Shown here: positions 35,344 to 43,917 of the stretch, in pieces
Layout: each line of letters opens with the position of its first letter
Position numbering within the stretch: the first letter of the stretch is position 1
Assembly: GCA_038330415.1 (NCBI GenBank)
Contig: JBBQNZ010000002.1
Coordinates: 1-64,000 of the forward strand
Source of the DNA: Fodinibacter sp038330415
GTDB lineage: Bacteria; Actinomycetota; Actinomycetes; Actinomycetales; Dermatophilaceae
Direction of reading: 5' to 3'
Length of the DNA: 64,000 bases
Made by a program: the position numbers and the translations under genes
Notes under the pieces: model-generated
What the model saw: the letters and a program-made list of their open reading frames with translations, nothing else
Database searches by the model: none
What the model was told of the DNA's origin: nothing

Positions 35344-36341
35344 TGGACGCGTCCCGGCCGGATGACGCGGCGGTGCACGTCCCGTCGACCGAGGGGCTCG
35401 ACCTCGTGGTCGCGGTCGTGGGCCCGACGGCCACCGGCAAGTCCGACCTCGCGATCGCGCTCGCGCTGCGGCTGGGCGGAGAGGTCGTCGGTGCGGATGC
35501 CTCGCAGCTCTACCGCGGCCTGGACATCGGCACGGCGAAGGTCCCGCTCGAGGACCGCGCCGGCGTGCCGCACCACCAGATCGACGTGCTCGACGTGACG
35601 CAGGAGGCCAGCGTCGCGGCCTACCAGCGCGACGCACGGGCCGACCTCGAGGGTGTCCTCGCGCGCGGACGCCGTCCCGTGGTCGCGGGCGGGTCGGGGC
35701 TCTACGTGCGGGCGGCGCTCGACCGGCTCGAGATCCCACCGACCGACCCCGAGGTGCGCGCCGCCCTCCAACAGCGCCTCGAGCACGAGGGAGTGGCCGC
35801 CCTGCTCGCCGAGCTGCGCGACGCCGACCCGCAGGCCGCGGCCGCCATCGAGCCGAACAACGGCCGCCGTGTCGTGCGCGCCCTGGAGGTGATCGCCCTG
35901 ACCGGGCGACCGTTCAGCGCGACCATGCCGGCTCGCGAGCTCGTGCGGCCCACGGTGCTCGTCGGGCTGCGCACCGACCGGGAGGCGCTCGACACCCGGA
36001 TCGACCGCCGGGCGCAGCGGATGTTCGACTCGGGCCTGGTCGAGGAGACGCGAGGGCTGGTCGACCTCGGCCTGCGCGACGGACGCACCGCGAGCCGGGC
36101 GGTCGGGTACGCCCAGGCGCTGGCCGTCATCGACGGCACGATGAGCACCGCCGACGCCGTCGCCGACACGGCGCTGCGAACCCGACGGCTCGTGCGTCGC
36201 CAGGAGTCGTGGTTCGGCGCCGACCCGCGGGTGACCTGGTTCGACCCGTTCGAGCTCGGTACGGACGACCTGCTCGACTCGGTGCTGGAGCACGTCGAGC
36301 GGGGCCCCGTGGTCGGTGCGTCGCCCGAGCAGGGACAATGA
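35343..36341 (+). CDS. miaA: tRNA dimethylallyltransferase MiaA
   Basis: Transfers dimethylallyl to A37 of tRNAs reading UNN codons, making the substrate of MiaB. The P-loop GPTATGKSD is at about residues 28–36, DASQLYRGLDIGTAKV follows, and the GGSGLYVRA segment and the basic tRNA-binding stretch RTRRLVRRQESWFG are present. It has 332 residues, slightly long because of a 20-residue N-terminal extension. It is coupled to def upstream (TGATG) and to dapF downstream (ATGA). Confidence 0.96.
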   Translation: MDASRPDDAAVHVPSTEGLDLVVAVVGPTATGKSDLAIALALRLGGEVVGADASQLYRGLDIGTAKVPLEDRAGVPHHQIDVLDVTQEASVAAYQRDARADLEGVLARGRRPVVAGGSGLYVRAALDRLEIPPTDPEVRAALQQRLEHEGVAALLAELRDADPQAAAAIEPNNGRRVVRALEVIALTGRPFSATMPARELVRPTVLVGLRTDREALDTRIDRRAQRMFDSGLVEETRGLVDLGLRDGRTASRAVGYAQALAVIDGTMSTADAVADTALRTRRLVRRQESWFGADPRVTWFDPFELGTDDLLDSVLEHVERGPVVGASPEQGQ

Positions 36342-37240
36342 GCCGCATGGCTGACCGGCTCACCTTCACCAAAGGACACGGCACGCAGAACGACTTCGTG
36401 CTCGTGCCCGACCTCGACGGCGCCCTCGGCCTCACCGCCGGCCATGCGGCCGCGCTGGCCGACCGGCGCGCCGGCATAGGCGGCGACGGCGTCATCCGGG
36501 TGGTGCCGGCCGACCTCTCCGACGACCCGGCCGTGCGGGCCCAGGCCGGGGCCGCCCAGTGGTTCATGGACTACCGCAACGCCGACGGCAGCCTGTCCGA
36601 GATGTGCGGCAACGGCACGCGCGTCTTCGCGGCCTACCTGCGCCGCGAGGGGCTCGAGACCGCCGACGAGTTCGCGATCGCCACCCGCGCCGGCGTGAAG
36701 CACGTGCGCGTCGACGGTGACGGGTTCGCGGTCGACCTCGGCCCGTGGCGGCTCACCGACCCCGTGACCGCCGAGCGCGACGGCTTCGACGCCCTGGTGC
36801 ACCTCGACGACGACGGCGACCCCTGCTCGGCGCTGCGCGTCGACCTCGGCAACCCGCACACCGTCGTCGCGCTGCCCGAGGCCGTCGACCTCGACGGCCT
36901 GGACCTGACCCGGGCCCCGCAGGTGCGCCCGGAGCCGCCGCACGGCACCAACGTCGAGCTCGTGCGCCCGATGGGGCCGGGGCACGTCGCGATGCGCGTG
37001 CACGAGCGGGGCGTCGGCGAGACCCGGTCGTGCGGCACCGGGGCCTGCGCGGCCGCCATCGCCACCAGCTTCTGGGCCGGGAACCTCGACACCGGGGCCA
37101 CCTGGCTGGTCGACGTGCCCGGCGGGCGGCTGACCGTGCGCCTGCTGCCCGACCACGGCGTCGAGCTGGCCGGGCCGGCCGTGCTGGTGGCCGACGGCAC
37201 CGTCGACCTCGCTGCGCTCAGCGCACCAGTGCCGACCTGA
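36338..37240 (+). CDS. dapF: Diaminopimelate epimerase
   Basis: Converts LL- to meso-diaminopimelate for lysine and peptidoglycan. The two catalytic cysteines are in MCGNGTR and RSCGTGACAAA. The opening is FTKGHGTQNDFVLVPD. About 300 residues. ATG 36338 overlaps the miaA stop (ATGA) and is taken as the start; ATG 36347 is an alternative. The gene ends inside the 3' end of the convergent oxidoreductase gene (23-bp overlap). Confidence 0.95.
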   Translation: MSRMADRLTFTKGHGTQNDFVLVPDLDGALGLTAGHAAALADRRAGIGGDGVIRVVPADLSDDPAVRAQAGAAQWFMDYRNADGSLSEMCGNGTRVFAAYLRREGLETADEFAIATRAGVKHVRVDGDGFAVDLGPWRLTDPVTAERDGFDALVHLDDDGDPCSALRVDLGNPHTVVALPEAVDLDGLDLTRAPQVRPEPPHGTNVELVRPMGPGHVAMRVHERGVGETRSCGTGACAAAIATSFWAGNLDTGATWLVDVPGGRLTVRLLPDHGVELAGPAVLVADGTVDLAALSAPVPT

Positions 37241-38114
37241 CGTCGCGGCCGACGAACTCGACGAACCCCTCGAGGTCCGGCTCGTCCTCGGTGGGCTGGA
37301 ACACCACGCTCGTCGCGCCGATCGCCGCGAGGCGGCGCACGGCATCCGCCACGGTCGACGCGTCGCCGGCCACACCGCGGCCGAGGGCACCGTCGGTGCG
37401 GTCCCACCGCCGCAGCTCGTCCTCGAGGCGCTGCTCGGCCCCCGGCCCGGTCGCGGCCATCAGGTGCGTCACGACCGGCATCCGGGCCGCGGCAGCGCCG
37501 CGCACCGCGACCCAACCGGCGTGCGCGGCGGCCACCGAGTCGGCGAGCTCGGCATCCGAGGTGACCGAGCCGATGAGGATGCCGTCGCCCACCCGCCCGG
37601 CCAGCTCGAGCGTGCGGGGGCCGGTGCCACCGACGAGCAGCGGGGTGCCCGGTTGCGGCGGCCAGTCCAGGCGCACCCGGTCGAGGGTGACGTAGCGGCC
37701 GGAGACGCTGACCTGCGCACCGTCGAGCAGCAGGCGAAGTGCCTCGGCGTGCTCGCGCAGCAAGGTCAGCGGTGAGGCGGCACGGGCGCCGACCTGGCCC
37801 ATCCAGTCCTGAACGCCGTGGCCGATGCCCGGCAGCAGGCGGCCCGGGAAGAGCCGGTGCAGCGTGGCCAGCTCCATCGCCAGCAGCGCCACGTTGCGCA
37901 GCGGCACCGGCGCCAGGCCGATGCCCACCCGCACCCGGTCGGTCCAGGCCAGGGCCGCGCCCGCGGCGGCGACGGAGGACTCCTTGAAGCAGTCCTCCCA
38001 CAGCCACAGCTCGTCGAGGTGCCGGTCGGCCGCCGTGGCGAGCGGGCGCAGCGCCTCCGGCGGCAGCGTCGGCACCAGCACGACGCCGAGGGCGGGGACG
38101 GTGGAGTCGGTCAT
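37218..38114 (-). CDS. LLM-class flavin-dependent oxidoreductase
   Basis: A 298-residue luciferase-like monooxygenase fold protein using F420 or FMN. Visible parts are LGVVLVPTLPPEALRPLA, VRVGIGLAPVPLRNVALLAMELATLHRL split across the barrel, FPGRLLPGIGHG, and PLLVGGTGPRTLELAGRVGDG. The LGIG/PLR pattern resembles F420-dependent enzymes; the substrate is unknown. ATG 38114 overlaps the upstream methyltransferase stop (ATGA), so the two are co-translated. Confidence 0.87.
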   Translation of the reverse strand: MTDSTVPALGVVLVPTLPPEALRPLATAADRHLDELWLWEDCFKESSVAAAGAALAWTDRVRVGIGLAPVPLRNVALLAMELATLHRLFPGRLLPGIGHGVQDWMGQVGARAASPLTLLREHAEALRLLLDGAQVSVSGRYVTLDRVRLDWPPQPGTPLLVGGTGPRTLELAGRVGDGILIGSVTSDAELADSVAAAHAGWVAVRGAAAARMPVVTHLMAATGPGAEQRLEDELRRWDRTDGALGRGVAGDASTVADAVRRLAAIGATSVVFQPTEDEPDLEGFVEFVGRDVRSALVR

Positions 38115-38716
38115 CGCTGCCTCACCTCGAGCACCCGGAAGCCCTTGCTCGAGGTCAGCCGGGTGCACGGCATCCCCAGCTCTGACTCGATCCACCGCTG
38201 CAGGCTGTCCGAGCCCAGGTTGCGCTGCACCACGAGGTGGGCGACGCCACTCGGCGCCAGCCGGGGCAGCCAGGTGCGCAGCAGCTCGTGGAGCACCGCC
38301 TTGCCGACCCGGATCGGGGGGTTGGACCAGATCAGGTCGAACCGCACGTCACGGGGGATGCCGTCCGCGGTCGTCGCGTGCACGCCGTCGAGCCCCAGCG
38401 CGGCCGCGGTGCGGCGGGTGAGGTCGAGGGCCCGCTCGTTGACGTCCAGGGCCCACACGGTGGCCGCGGGGGAGCGGAGGGCAAGGCTGAGCGCGATCGG
38501 GCCCCAGCCGCAGCCGAGGTCGAGGAAGGTGCCGGTGGCGGGGGGGTCGGGCGCCTCGTCGAGCAGCACGGCGGTGCCCTTGTCGAGGCCGCCGGGGGAG
38601 AAGATGCCCGGCGCCACCTCGACCTCCACCACCCGCCCGGCCAGGCGCACGGTGGTGCGCCGTCGCTCGTCGGCGCTGGCCGGAGCGGCCGTGAAGTAGT
38701 GGTCGGGCGTCTCCAT
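38111..38716 (-). CDS. RsmC-like class I methyltransferase
   Basis: A 201-residue SAM-dependent methyltransferase. Motif I is LDLGCGWGPIALSLAL, and the N6/N2-type catalytic NPPI motif is in WSNPPIRVGK, as in rRNA guanine-N2 methyltransferases RsmC/RlmG. The N-terminal HYFTAAPAS and FSPGGLDKGTAVLL are typical of the small RsmC-like branch. It probably methylates rRNA. ATG 38716 is preferred over GTG 38725, since TAGCGT (38726–38731) abuts the latter. Confidence 0.86.
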   Translation of the reverse strand: METPDHYFTAAPASADERRRTTVRLAGRVVEVEVAPGIFSPGGLDKGTAVLLDEAPDPPATGTFLDLGCGWGPIALSLALRSPAATVWALDVNERALDLTRRTAAALGLDGVHATTADGIPRDVRFDLIWSNPPIRVGKAVLHELLRTWLPRLAPSGVAHLVVQRNLGSDSLQRWIESELGMPCTRLTSSKGFRVLEVRQR

Positions 38717-38725
38717 CGCGAGCAC

Positions 38726-38731
38726 ACGCTA
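38726..38731 (-). promoter_or_regulatory. Probable -10 element of the methyltransferase–oxidoreductase pair
   Basis: TAGCGT on the minus strand, 9 nt before ATG 38716. Confidence 0.4.
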
Positions 38732-38791
38732 CCGAGCAGCGGAAGAAACCGTTGGCCGCGGGGCGTTGCGCGGTGAGACCCTAGGGGGAAC

Positions 38792-40267
38792 ATGACTGCG
38801 AAGAACATCCTTTCCGGGCGGGCCGAAGCGCTCGCCGACGACACCGTTTTCGACACCGCGACCCTCGACGACGCCGGCTTCGTGCTGCACGACGAGGTCT
38901 CCTTCGACGGCGACCAGCTCGACCGCGAGGAGCGCGCCTCGCTGCGCCGCGTCGCCGGGCTGTCCACCGAGCTCGAGGACGTCACCGAGGTCGAGTACCG
39001 CCAGCTGCGGCTCGAGCGGGTGGTGCTGGCCGCCGTGTGGAGCGAGGGCACCGCCGCCGACGCCGAGAACTCCATGCGCGAGCTCGCCGCGCTCGCCGAG
39101 ACGGCGGGCTCCGAGGTGCTCGCCGGCGTCGTGCAGCGCCGGTCGAACCCCGACCCGGCCACCTACCTCGGCAAGGGCAAGGCCGCCGAGCTGCGCGACA
39201 TCGTCATCGCCGAGGGCGCCGACACCGTGGTCTGCGACACCGAGCTCGCCCCGAGCCAGCGGCGTGCCCTCGAGGACGTCGTCAAGGTCAAGGTCATCGA
39301 CCGCACCGCGCTGATCCTCGACATCTTCGCCCAGCACGCGAAGAGCCGCGAGGGCAAGGCGCAGGTCGAGCTGGCCCAGCTGCAGTACCTGCTGCCGCGC
39401 CTGCGTGGCTGGGGTGAGTCGATGTCGCGCCAGGCCGGTGGCCAGGCCGCCGGCGGCCAGGGCATGGGCTCGCGCGGCCCGGGTGAGACCAAGATCGAGC
39501 TCGACCGCCGCCGGATCAACACCCGCATCGCCAAGCTGCGGCGTGAGATCAAGGAGATGAAGACGGTCCGTGACACCAAGCGCGGCAGCCGCAAGGCCAA
39601 CGCCGTGCCGAGCGTGGCCATCGCGGGCTACACGAACGCGGGCAAGTCGTCCATCCTCAACCGGCTCACGGGTGCCGGCGTGCTCGTCGAGAACCAGCTG
39701 TTCGCCACCCTCGACCCCACCGTGCGGCGGTCCGAGACCCCCGACGGCCGCCTCTACACGCTCGTCGACACCGTCGGCTTCGTGCGCGCCCTGCCGCACC
39801 AGCTCGTCGAGGCCTTCCGCTCCACGCTCGAGGAGGTGGCCGAGGCCGACCTGCTGCTGCACGTCGTCGACGGCTCGCACCCCGACCCCGAGGGCCAGAT
39901 CTCCGCGGTGCGTTCGGTGCTCGCCGACGTCGACGCCACCGACGTGCGCGAGGTCATCGTCATCAACAAGGCCGACCTGGCCGATCCCGAGGTCATCGAC
40001 CGGCTGCGCCGTCACGAGAAGCACTCGATCGTGGTCTCCGCCCGCACCGGTGAGGGGCTCGACGAGCTGCGTGCCCTCATCGCCGACGAGCTGCCGCAGC
40101 CCGACATCGACGTCGAGGTGCTCGTGCCCTACGACCGCGGTGACCTGGTCAGCCGCATCCACGAGACCGGAGAGGTGCTCGCCAGCGAGCACGTGGCCGA
40201 CGGCACCCGGCTCACCGCGCGGGTGACGCCCGACCTCGCCGGCGACCTCACGGCATACGCCGTCTGA
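38792..40267 (+). CDS. hflX: Ribosome-associated GTPase HflX
   Basis: GTPase that splits or rescues 70S ribosomes under stress; 491 residues. The N-terminal HflX domain includes NPDPATYLGKGKAAEL. A glycine-rich linker (QAGGQAAGGQGMGSRGPGE) precedes the G domain: G1 GYTNAGKSS, G3 DTVGFV, G4 NKADL. A Shine-Dalgarno-like AGGGGGAAC lies right before ATG. The gene follows an actinobacterial theme of tRNA-modification genes nearby (miaB, miaA). Confidence 0.96.
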   Translation: MTAKNILSGRAEALADDTVFDTATLDDAGFVLHDEVSFDGDQLDREERASLRRVAGLSTELEDVTEVEYRQLRLERVVLAAVWSEGTAADAENSMRELAALAETAGSEVLAGVVQRRSNPDPATYLGKGKAAELRDIVIAEGADTVVCDTELAPSQRRALEDVVKVKVIDRTALILDIFAQHAKSREGKAQVELAQLQYLLPRLRGWGESMSRQAGGQAAGGQGMGSRGPGETKIELDRRRINTRIAKLRREIKEMKTVRDTKRGSRKANAVPSVAIAGYTNAGKSSILNRLTGAGVLVENQLFATLDPTVRRSETPDGRLYTLVDTVGFVRALPHQLVEAFRSTLEEVAEADLLLHVVDGSHPDPEGQISAVRSVLADVDATDVREVIVINKADLADPEVIDRLRRHEKHSIVVSARTGEGLDELRALIADELPQPDIDVEVLVPYDRGDLVSRIHETGEVLASEHVADGTRLTARVTPDLAGDLTAYAV

Positions 40268-40285
40268 GCCGTCGCGGGGCCGGGG

Positions 40286-40438
40286 TTGTGGTTGGCCGAC
40301 CGCAACGCCCTGCTGGGGCACACCCGCACCGCCTACCGCATCATGACCGCGCCCGACCTGCGGGGGCGCAACCTCGGGCGGCTGCTGATGGCGCGGCGAT
40401 GCAACGGGTGGCCCCCGGCGACGACCGCGACAGCGTGG
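40286..40438 (+). other. Possible gene remnant or unexplained open stretch
   Basis: The 171-bp gap between hflX and the antiporter gene encodes a protein-like stretch in one frame (ALLGHTRTAYRIMTAPDLRG, then LGRLLMARR). It has no good start, no Shine-Dalgarno, and runs into the antisense of the antiporter gene. It may be the remnant of a gene displaced when the antiporter gene arrived. I do not recognise a family. Confidence 0.25.
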
Positions 40439-42088
40439 TCATTCCTCGCCGTCTGGATGGCCGGCCGATGGTGGCCGATGGTCGGGCGTGACCCAGGTGG
40501 CTTCGGCCGCCCGCAGCGTGACCCGGTCGCGCAGGGCCGCTTCGGCGAGCGCGAGCCCTGAGGCGCTGTAGATGTGCAGGACAGTGTCGGCACCACCCTC
40601 GAGCAGCTCCTCGACCTCGTCGTCGTACCGCGCCACGGCGGCGACGGTCCCGGTGAAGTGGCGGGCGCGCACCACCGTGAGGGCGCCCAGGTTCGCGCGG
40701 TGGAAGGGCATCGCGAGGACGACGGTGCGCAGCGACCGCACCGCCACGAGCCGCCGCCAGAGTGCGCTGTCGGAGGCGTCGCCCGCCACCACCTGGATGC
40801 CCCGAGCGGACAGGTCGGCGACGCGCCGCTCATCGTGCTCGATGCCGAGAACTCGTAACCCCTCCTCTTCTAGGCGGGCGTAGGCGGCTGCCCCGACGCG
40901 GCCAAGGCCCAGCACGAGCACGTCGACGTCGTGCAGCGGGATCGGGCGCTCCAGCGGGTCCAGGCGCTCGGTGTCGTGCTCGGGCCAGCGGGCCTGCAGG
41001 GCGTCGGCCCACTTCTCCCCACGCCGGTTCACCACTGTCGAGAGCAGGAAGCTGGCCGCGACGGCCACGGACACGGTGGTGAGCCATCCGGCGTCGAGTA
41101 CTCCAGTGCCGACGGCGGTGGCGGCCACGACGAGGGCGAACTCGGAGTTGTTGGCCAGGGCGAGGCCGGTCAGGGCTGAGGTGCGCCGCTGGACTCCGAG
41201 CAAGGACAGGAGCACGACGTACAGGGCCGTCTGGACCGGCAGGAGAACCAGGAGCAGGAGCCCGGTACCGAGCTGGCTGAGGGTGGGCACGCCCTGCAGG
41301 CCGATGGAGAGGAAGAAGGCGACGAGCAAGAGCTCCTTGACCGAGAACAGCGACTTGACCAGATCGCCGGCGCGCCTGTGGGGGGCCAGGAGCAGCCCCA
41401 TCACGACCGCGCCCAGCTGCCCGTCGAGACCGACTGCCTCGAACAACAGGTAGCCGGGCACGAGGGCCACGAAGACACCGAAGAGCACCTGGAGCTCGCC
41501 ATGGCCCAGGCGCTCCCAGATGGCCCCGAGGAGGCGGCGGGCCGGGATGAGCAGGACCAGCACCAGGGCCCACGGGCCCGGAGGGCGGCCGTGGCTCAGG
41601 GCGACGTAGGCGACGACGGCGAGGTCCTGGACCACGAGGATGCCGATGGCGATCTGACCGTACCGGGATCGTGACTCGTTGCGCTCGTCGAGCATCTTCA
41701 CGACGAGGACGGTGCTCGAGAAGGACAGTGCGAAGGCGAGAAGGACGACCGTCGAGGCTTCGAGCTCGGCGAATGCCGCCAGGCTCGTGAGGGTGAGAGC
41801 CCCGAGGAGGGCCGCGCCCAGGGCGACCATGACCGCGGTGTGCACGGTGGCCGTCAGCCAGACCTCGCGGCGCCACAGCCGTCGCACGTCGAAGGACAGG
41901 CCCACGGCGAACAGGAGGAGGGTCACCCCGAGCTCGGCCAGCGTCTCAACAGCGGGGTGCTCCTCGGTGCCGAGAGCCGCCAGGGCGAACCCGGCGACCA
42001 CGAACCCCACCAGGGGCGGCAGGCGAAGCAGGCGAGCTGCGAACCCCCCGGCGAAGGCAGCCGCCAGGTAGGCGGCCCACAGCGTCAT
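40439..42088 (-). CDS. CPA2-family cation:proton antiporter with RCK/TrkA-N domain (KefB/KefC-like)
   Basis: A 549-residue membrane protein. About 12 helices span residues 1–375, with the CPA2 features FALSFSSTVLVVKMLDE and VQDLAVVAYVAL and the conserved ALANNSEFALVV. A cytosolic nucleotide-binding TrkA-N domain follows (about 395–510, DVLVLGLGRVGAAAYARL). The second RCK_C half is missing. It is probably a potassium or sodium/proton antiporter gated by a nucleotide. It begins 16 bp after fhs and could share its transcript. Codon usage looks a little less GC-biased than its neighbours, a weak hint of later acquisition. Confidence 0.9.
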   Translation of the reverse strand: MTLWAAYLAAAFAGGFAARLLRLPPLVGFVVAGFALAALGTEEHPAVETLAELGVTLLLFAVGLSFDVRRLWRREVWLTATVHTAVMVALGAALLGALTLTSLAAFAELEASTVVLLAFALSFSSTVLVVKMLDERNESRSRYGQIAIGILVVQDLAVVAYVALSHGRPPGPWALVLVLLIPARRLLGAIWERLGHGELQVLFGVFVALVPGYLLFEAVGLDGQLGAVVMGLLLAPHRRAGDLVKSLFSVKELLLVAFFLSIGLQGVPTLSQLGTGLLLLVLLPVQTALYVVLLSLLGVQRRTSALTGLALANNSEFALVVAATAVGTGVLDAGWLTTVSVAVAASFLLSTVVNRRGEKWADALQARWPEHDTERLDPLERPIPLHDVDVLVLGLGRVGAAAYARLEEEGLRVLGIEHDERRVADLSARGIQVVAGDASDSALWRRLVAVRSLRTVVLAMPFHRANLGALTVVRARHFTGTVAAVARYDDEVEELLEGGADTVLHIYSASGLALAEAALRDRVTLRAAEATWVTPDHRPPSAGHPDGEE

Positions 42089-42104
42089 CAGGGAGCCACG
42101 GTGA

Positions 42105-43820
42105 TCAGCTGAGGCCGACGACGCGGCCCTCGTCGTCGACGTCGATGCGGTGCGCGGCAGGCACCTTGGGCAGGCCCGGCATCGTCATGATCTCGCCGGT
42201 GACGAGCACGACGAACCCGGCGCCGGCGGCCAGGCGCACCTCGCGCACGGTCACCGTGTGCCCGGACGGCGCGCCGCGTTGCGTGGCGTCGGTCGAGAAC
42301 GACGACTGGGTCTTGGCCATGCAGATCGGCAGGTGGCCGTAGCCCGCGGCCTCGATCTGGTCGAGGCGGCGCCGCGCCTTGGGCTCGAAGGCGACGCGGG
42401 CCGCCCCGTAGACCCGGGTGGACACCGCCTCGGCCTTCTTCTCCAGGGAGAGGTGGTCTTCGTAGACGAACCGCAGGTCGCTCTTGCCCTCCCGCACGGC
42501 CTCGACGACGCCGCGAGCCAGGGCCTCGGCGCCGACCCCGCCGTCGCGCACGTGGGTGGCTTCGTAGGCGCGGACCCCCTCGTGCGAGCACATCCGCACC
42601 ACGAGGTCGATCTCGGCGTCGGTGTCGCTGGGGAAGCGGTTGACCGCGACGACCGGGGTGAGCCCGAAGACCCCGCGGACGTTCTCGAGGTGGCGGCGCA
42701 GGTTGGTCATGCCGGCACGGACCGCGGTGAGGTCCTCGCGGTCGACGTCGCCCACCGGCACGCCGCCGTGGAACTTCAGGGCGCGGATGGTCGCGACGAC
42801 GACGGCGGCCTCGGGGCGCAGGCCGCTGGCCCGGCACTTGATGTCGACGAACTTCTCGGCGCCGAGGTCGGCGCCGAACCCGGCCTCGGTGATCACCCAG
42901 TCGCCCAGCTTGAGGGCGGCCCGGGTGGCCATCACCGAGTTGCAGCCGTGCGCGATGTTCGCGAACGGGCCGCCGTGGATGAAGGCGGGCGTGTGCTCGA
43001 GGGTCTGCACGAGGTTCGGGGCCAGGGCGTCGCGCAGCAGCACGGTCATCGCGCCGTCGGCCTGCAGGTCGCGGGCGCTGACCTGCTCCTTGCCGCGGGT
43101 GTAGCCCACGACGATGTCGCCGAGCCGGCGCTTGAGGTCCTTGAGCGAGGTGGCGAGGCAGAGGATCGCCATCACCTCGGAGGCGACGACGATGTCGAAG
43201 CCGTCTTCGCGGGGCACCCCGTTGGTGACGCCGCCCAGGCCCACGACGATGTCCCGCAGGGCCCGGTCGTTGAGGTCGACGACGCGCTTCCAGGTGACGG
43301 TGCGCGGGTCGATGTCGAGGGCGTTGCCCTGGTGCAGGTGGTTGTCGAGCATCGCGGCGAGCAGGTTGTTGGCGGCGGCGATGGCGGCGAAGTCACCGGT
43401 GAACGCCAGGTTGATGTCGACCATCGGCACCACCTGGCTGTAGCCGCCGCCCGCCGCGCCGCCCTTGATGCCGAACACCGGCCCCATCGACGGCTCCCGC
43501 AGGGCGACGATGCTCTTCTGGCCGAGGCGGCGCAGGGCGTCGGCCAGGCCGACCGAGGTGGTCGTCTTGCCCTCACCGGCCGGAGTCGGGGACATCGCCG
43601 TGACGAGCACCAGGTGCCCGTCGGGCCGGTCCTCGAGGGACCGCAGGTAGGGCAGCGAGACCTTGGCCTTGGTGTGGCCGTACGGGACGAGGGCCTCAGC
43701 GGGGATGCCGAGGTCGTCACGCGCCAGGTCGACGACCGGGGTGATGTCGGCCGCCTCGGCGATCTCGATGTCGGACGGGAACGGGACCGGTGCGTCGACG
43801 TCGATGCTCACGAGCCCCAT
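42105..43820 (-). CDS. fhs: Formate–tetrahydrofolate ligase
   Basis: ATP-dependent formation of 10-formyltetrahydrofolate from formate, feeding purine synthesis and initiator tRNA formylation. 571 residues, the usual size plus about 10. The P-loop is MSPTPAGEGKTTTSVGLADA, with the family stretches EPSMGPVFGIKGGAAGGGY, FTGDFAAIAAANNLL and FIHGGPFANIAHGCNS. ATG 43820 is chosen because the conserved region starts soon after; the frame is open far upstream but antisense to dinG. It is divergent from dinG. Confidence 0.96.
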   Translation of the reverse strand: MGLVSIDVDAPVPFPSDIEIAEAADITPVVDLARDDLGIPAEALVPYGHTKAKVSLPYLRSLEDRPDGHLVLVTAMSPTPAGEGKTTTSVGLADALRRLGQKSIVALREPSMGPVFGIKGGAAGGGYSQVVPMVDINLAFTGDFAAIAAANNLLAAMLDNHLHQGNALDIDPRTVTWKRVVDLNDRALRDIVVGLGGVTNGVPREDGFDIVVASEVMAILCLATSLKDLKRRLGDIVVGYTRGKEQVSARDLQADGAMTVLLRDALAPNLVQTLEHTPAFIHGGPFANIAHGCNSVMATRAALKLGDWVITEAGFGADLGAEKFVDIKCRASGLRPEAAVVVATIRALKFHGGVPVGDVDREDLTAVRAGMTNLRRHLENVRGVFGLTPVVAVNRFPSDTDAEIDLVVRMCSHEGVRAYEATHVRDGGVGAEALARGVVEAVREGKSDLRFVYEDHLSLEKKAEAVSTRVYGAARVAFEPKARRRLDQIEAAGYGHLPICMAKTQSSFSTDATQRGAPSGHTVTVREVRLAAGAGFVVLVTGEIMTMPGLPKVPAAHRIDVDDEGRVVGLS

Positions 43821-43905
43821 CGTGGCACCACCCGCCCTCGGGAACCGACAATTCCGGGGATGCGACACCTGTGGAGGGCCGGACACGAGGGGTGCGCCCA
43901 CGGCA

Positions 43906-43911
43906 TACCCT
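43906..43911 (+). promoter_or_regulatory. -10 element, leaderless promoter of dinG
   Basis: TACCCT, 6 nt before GTG 43918, within GGCATACCCT. It selects GTG 43918 over the longer upstream frame. Confidence 0.55.
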
Positions 43912-43917
43912 GCTCTG

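Noticed and set aside
40286..40561. A 91-codon gene between hflX and the antiporter
   Set aside because: No start signals; its second half is antisense to the antiporter gene. Kept only as a possible remnant up to 40438.
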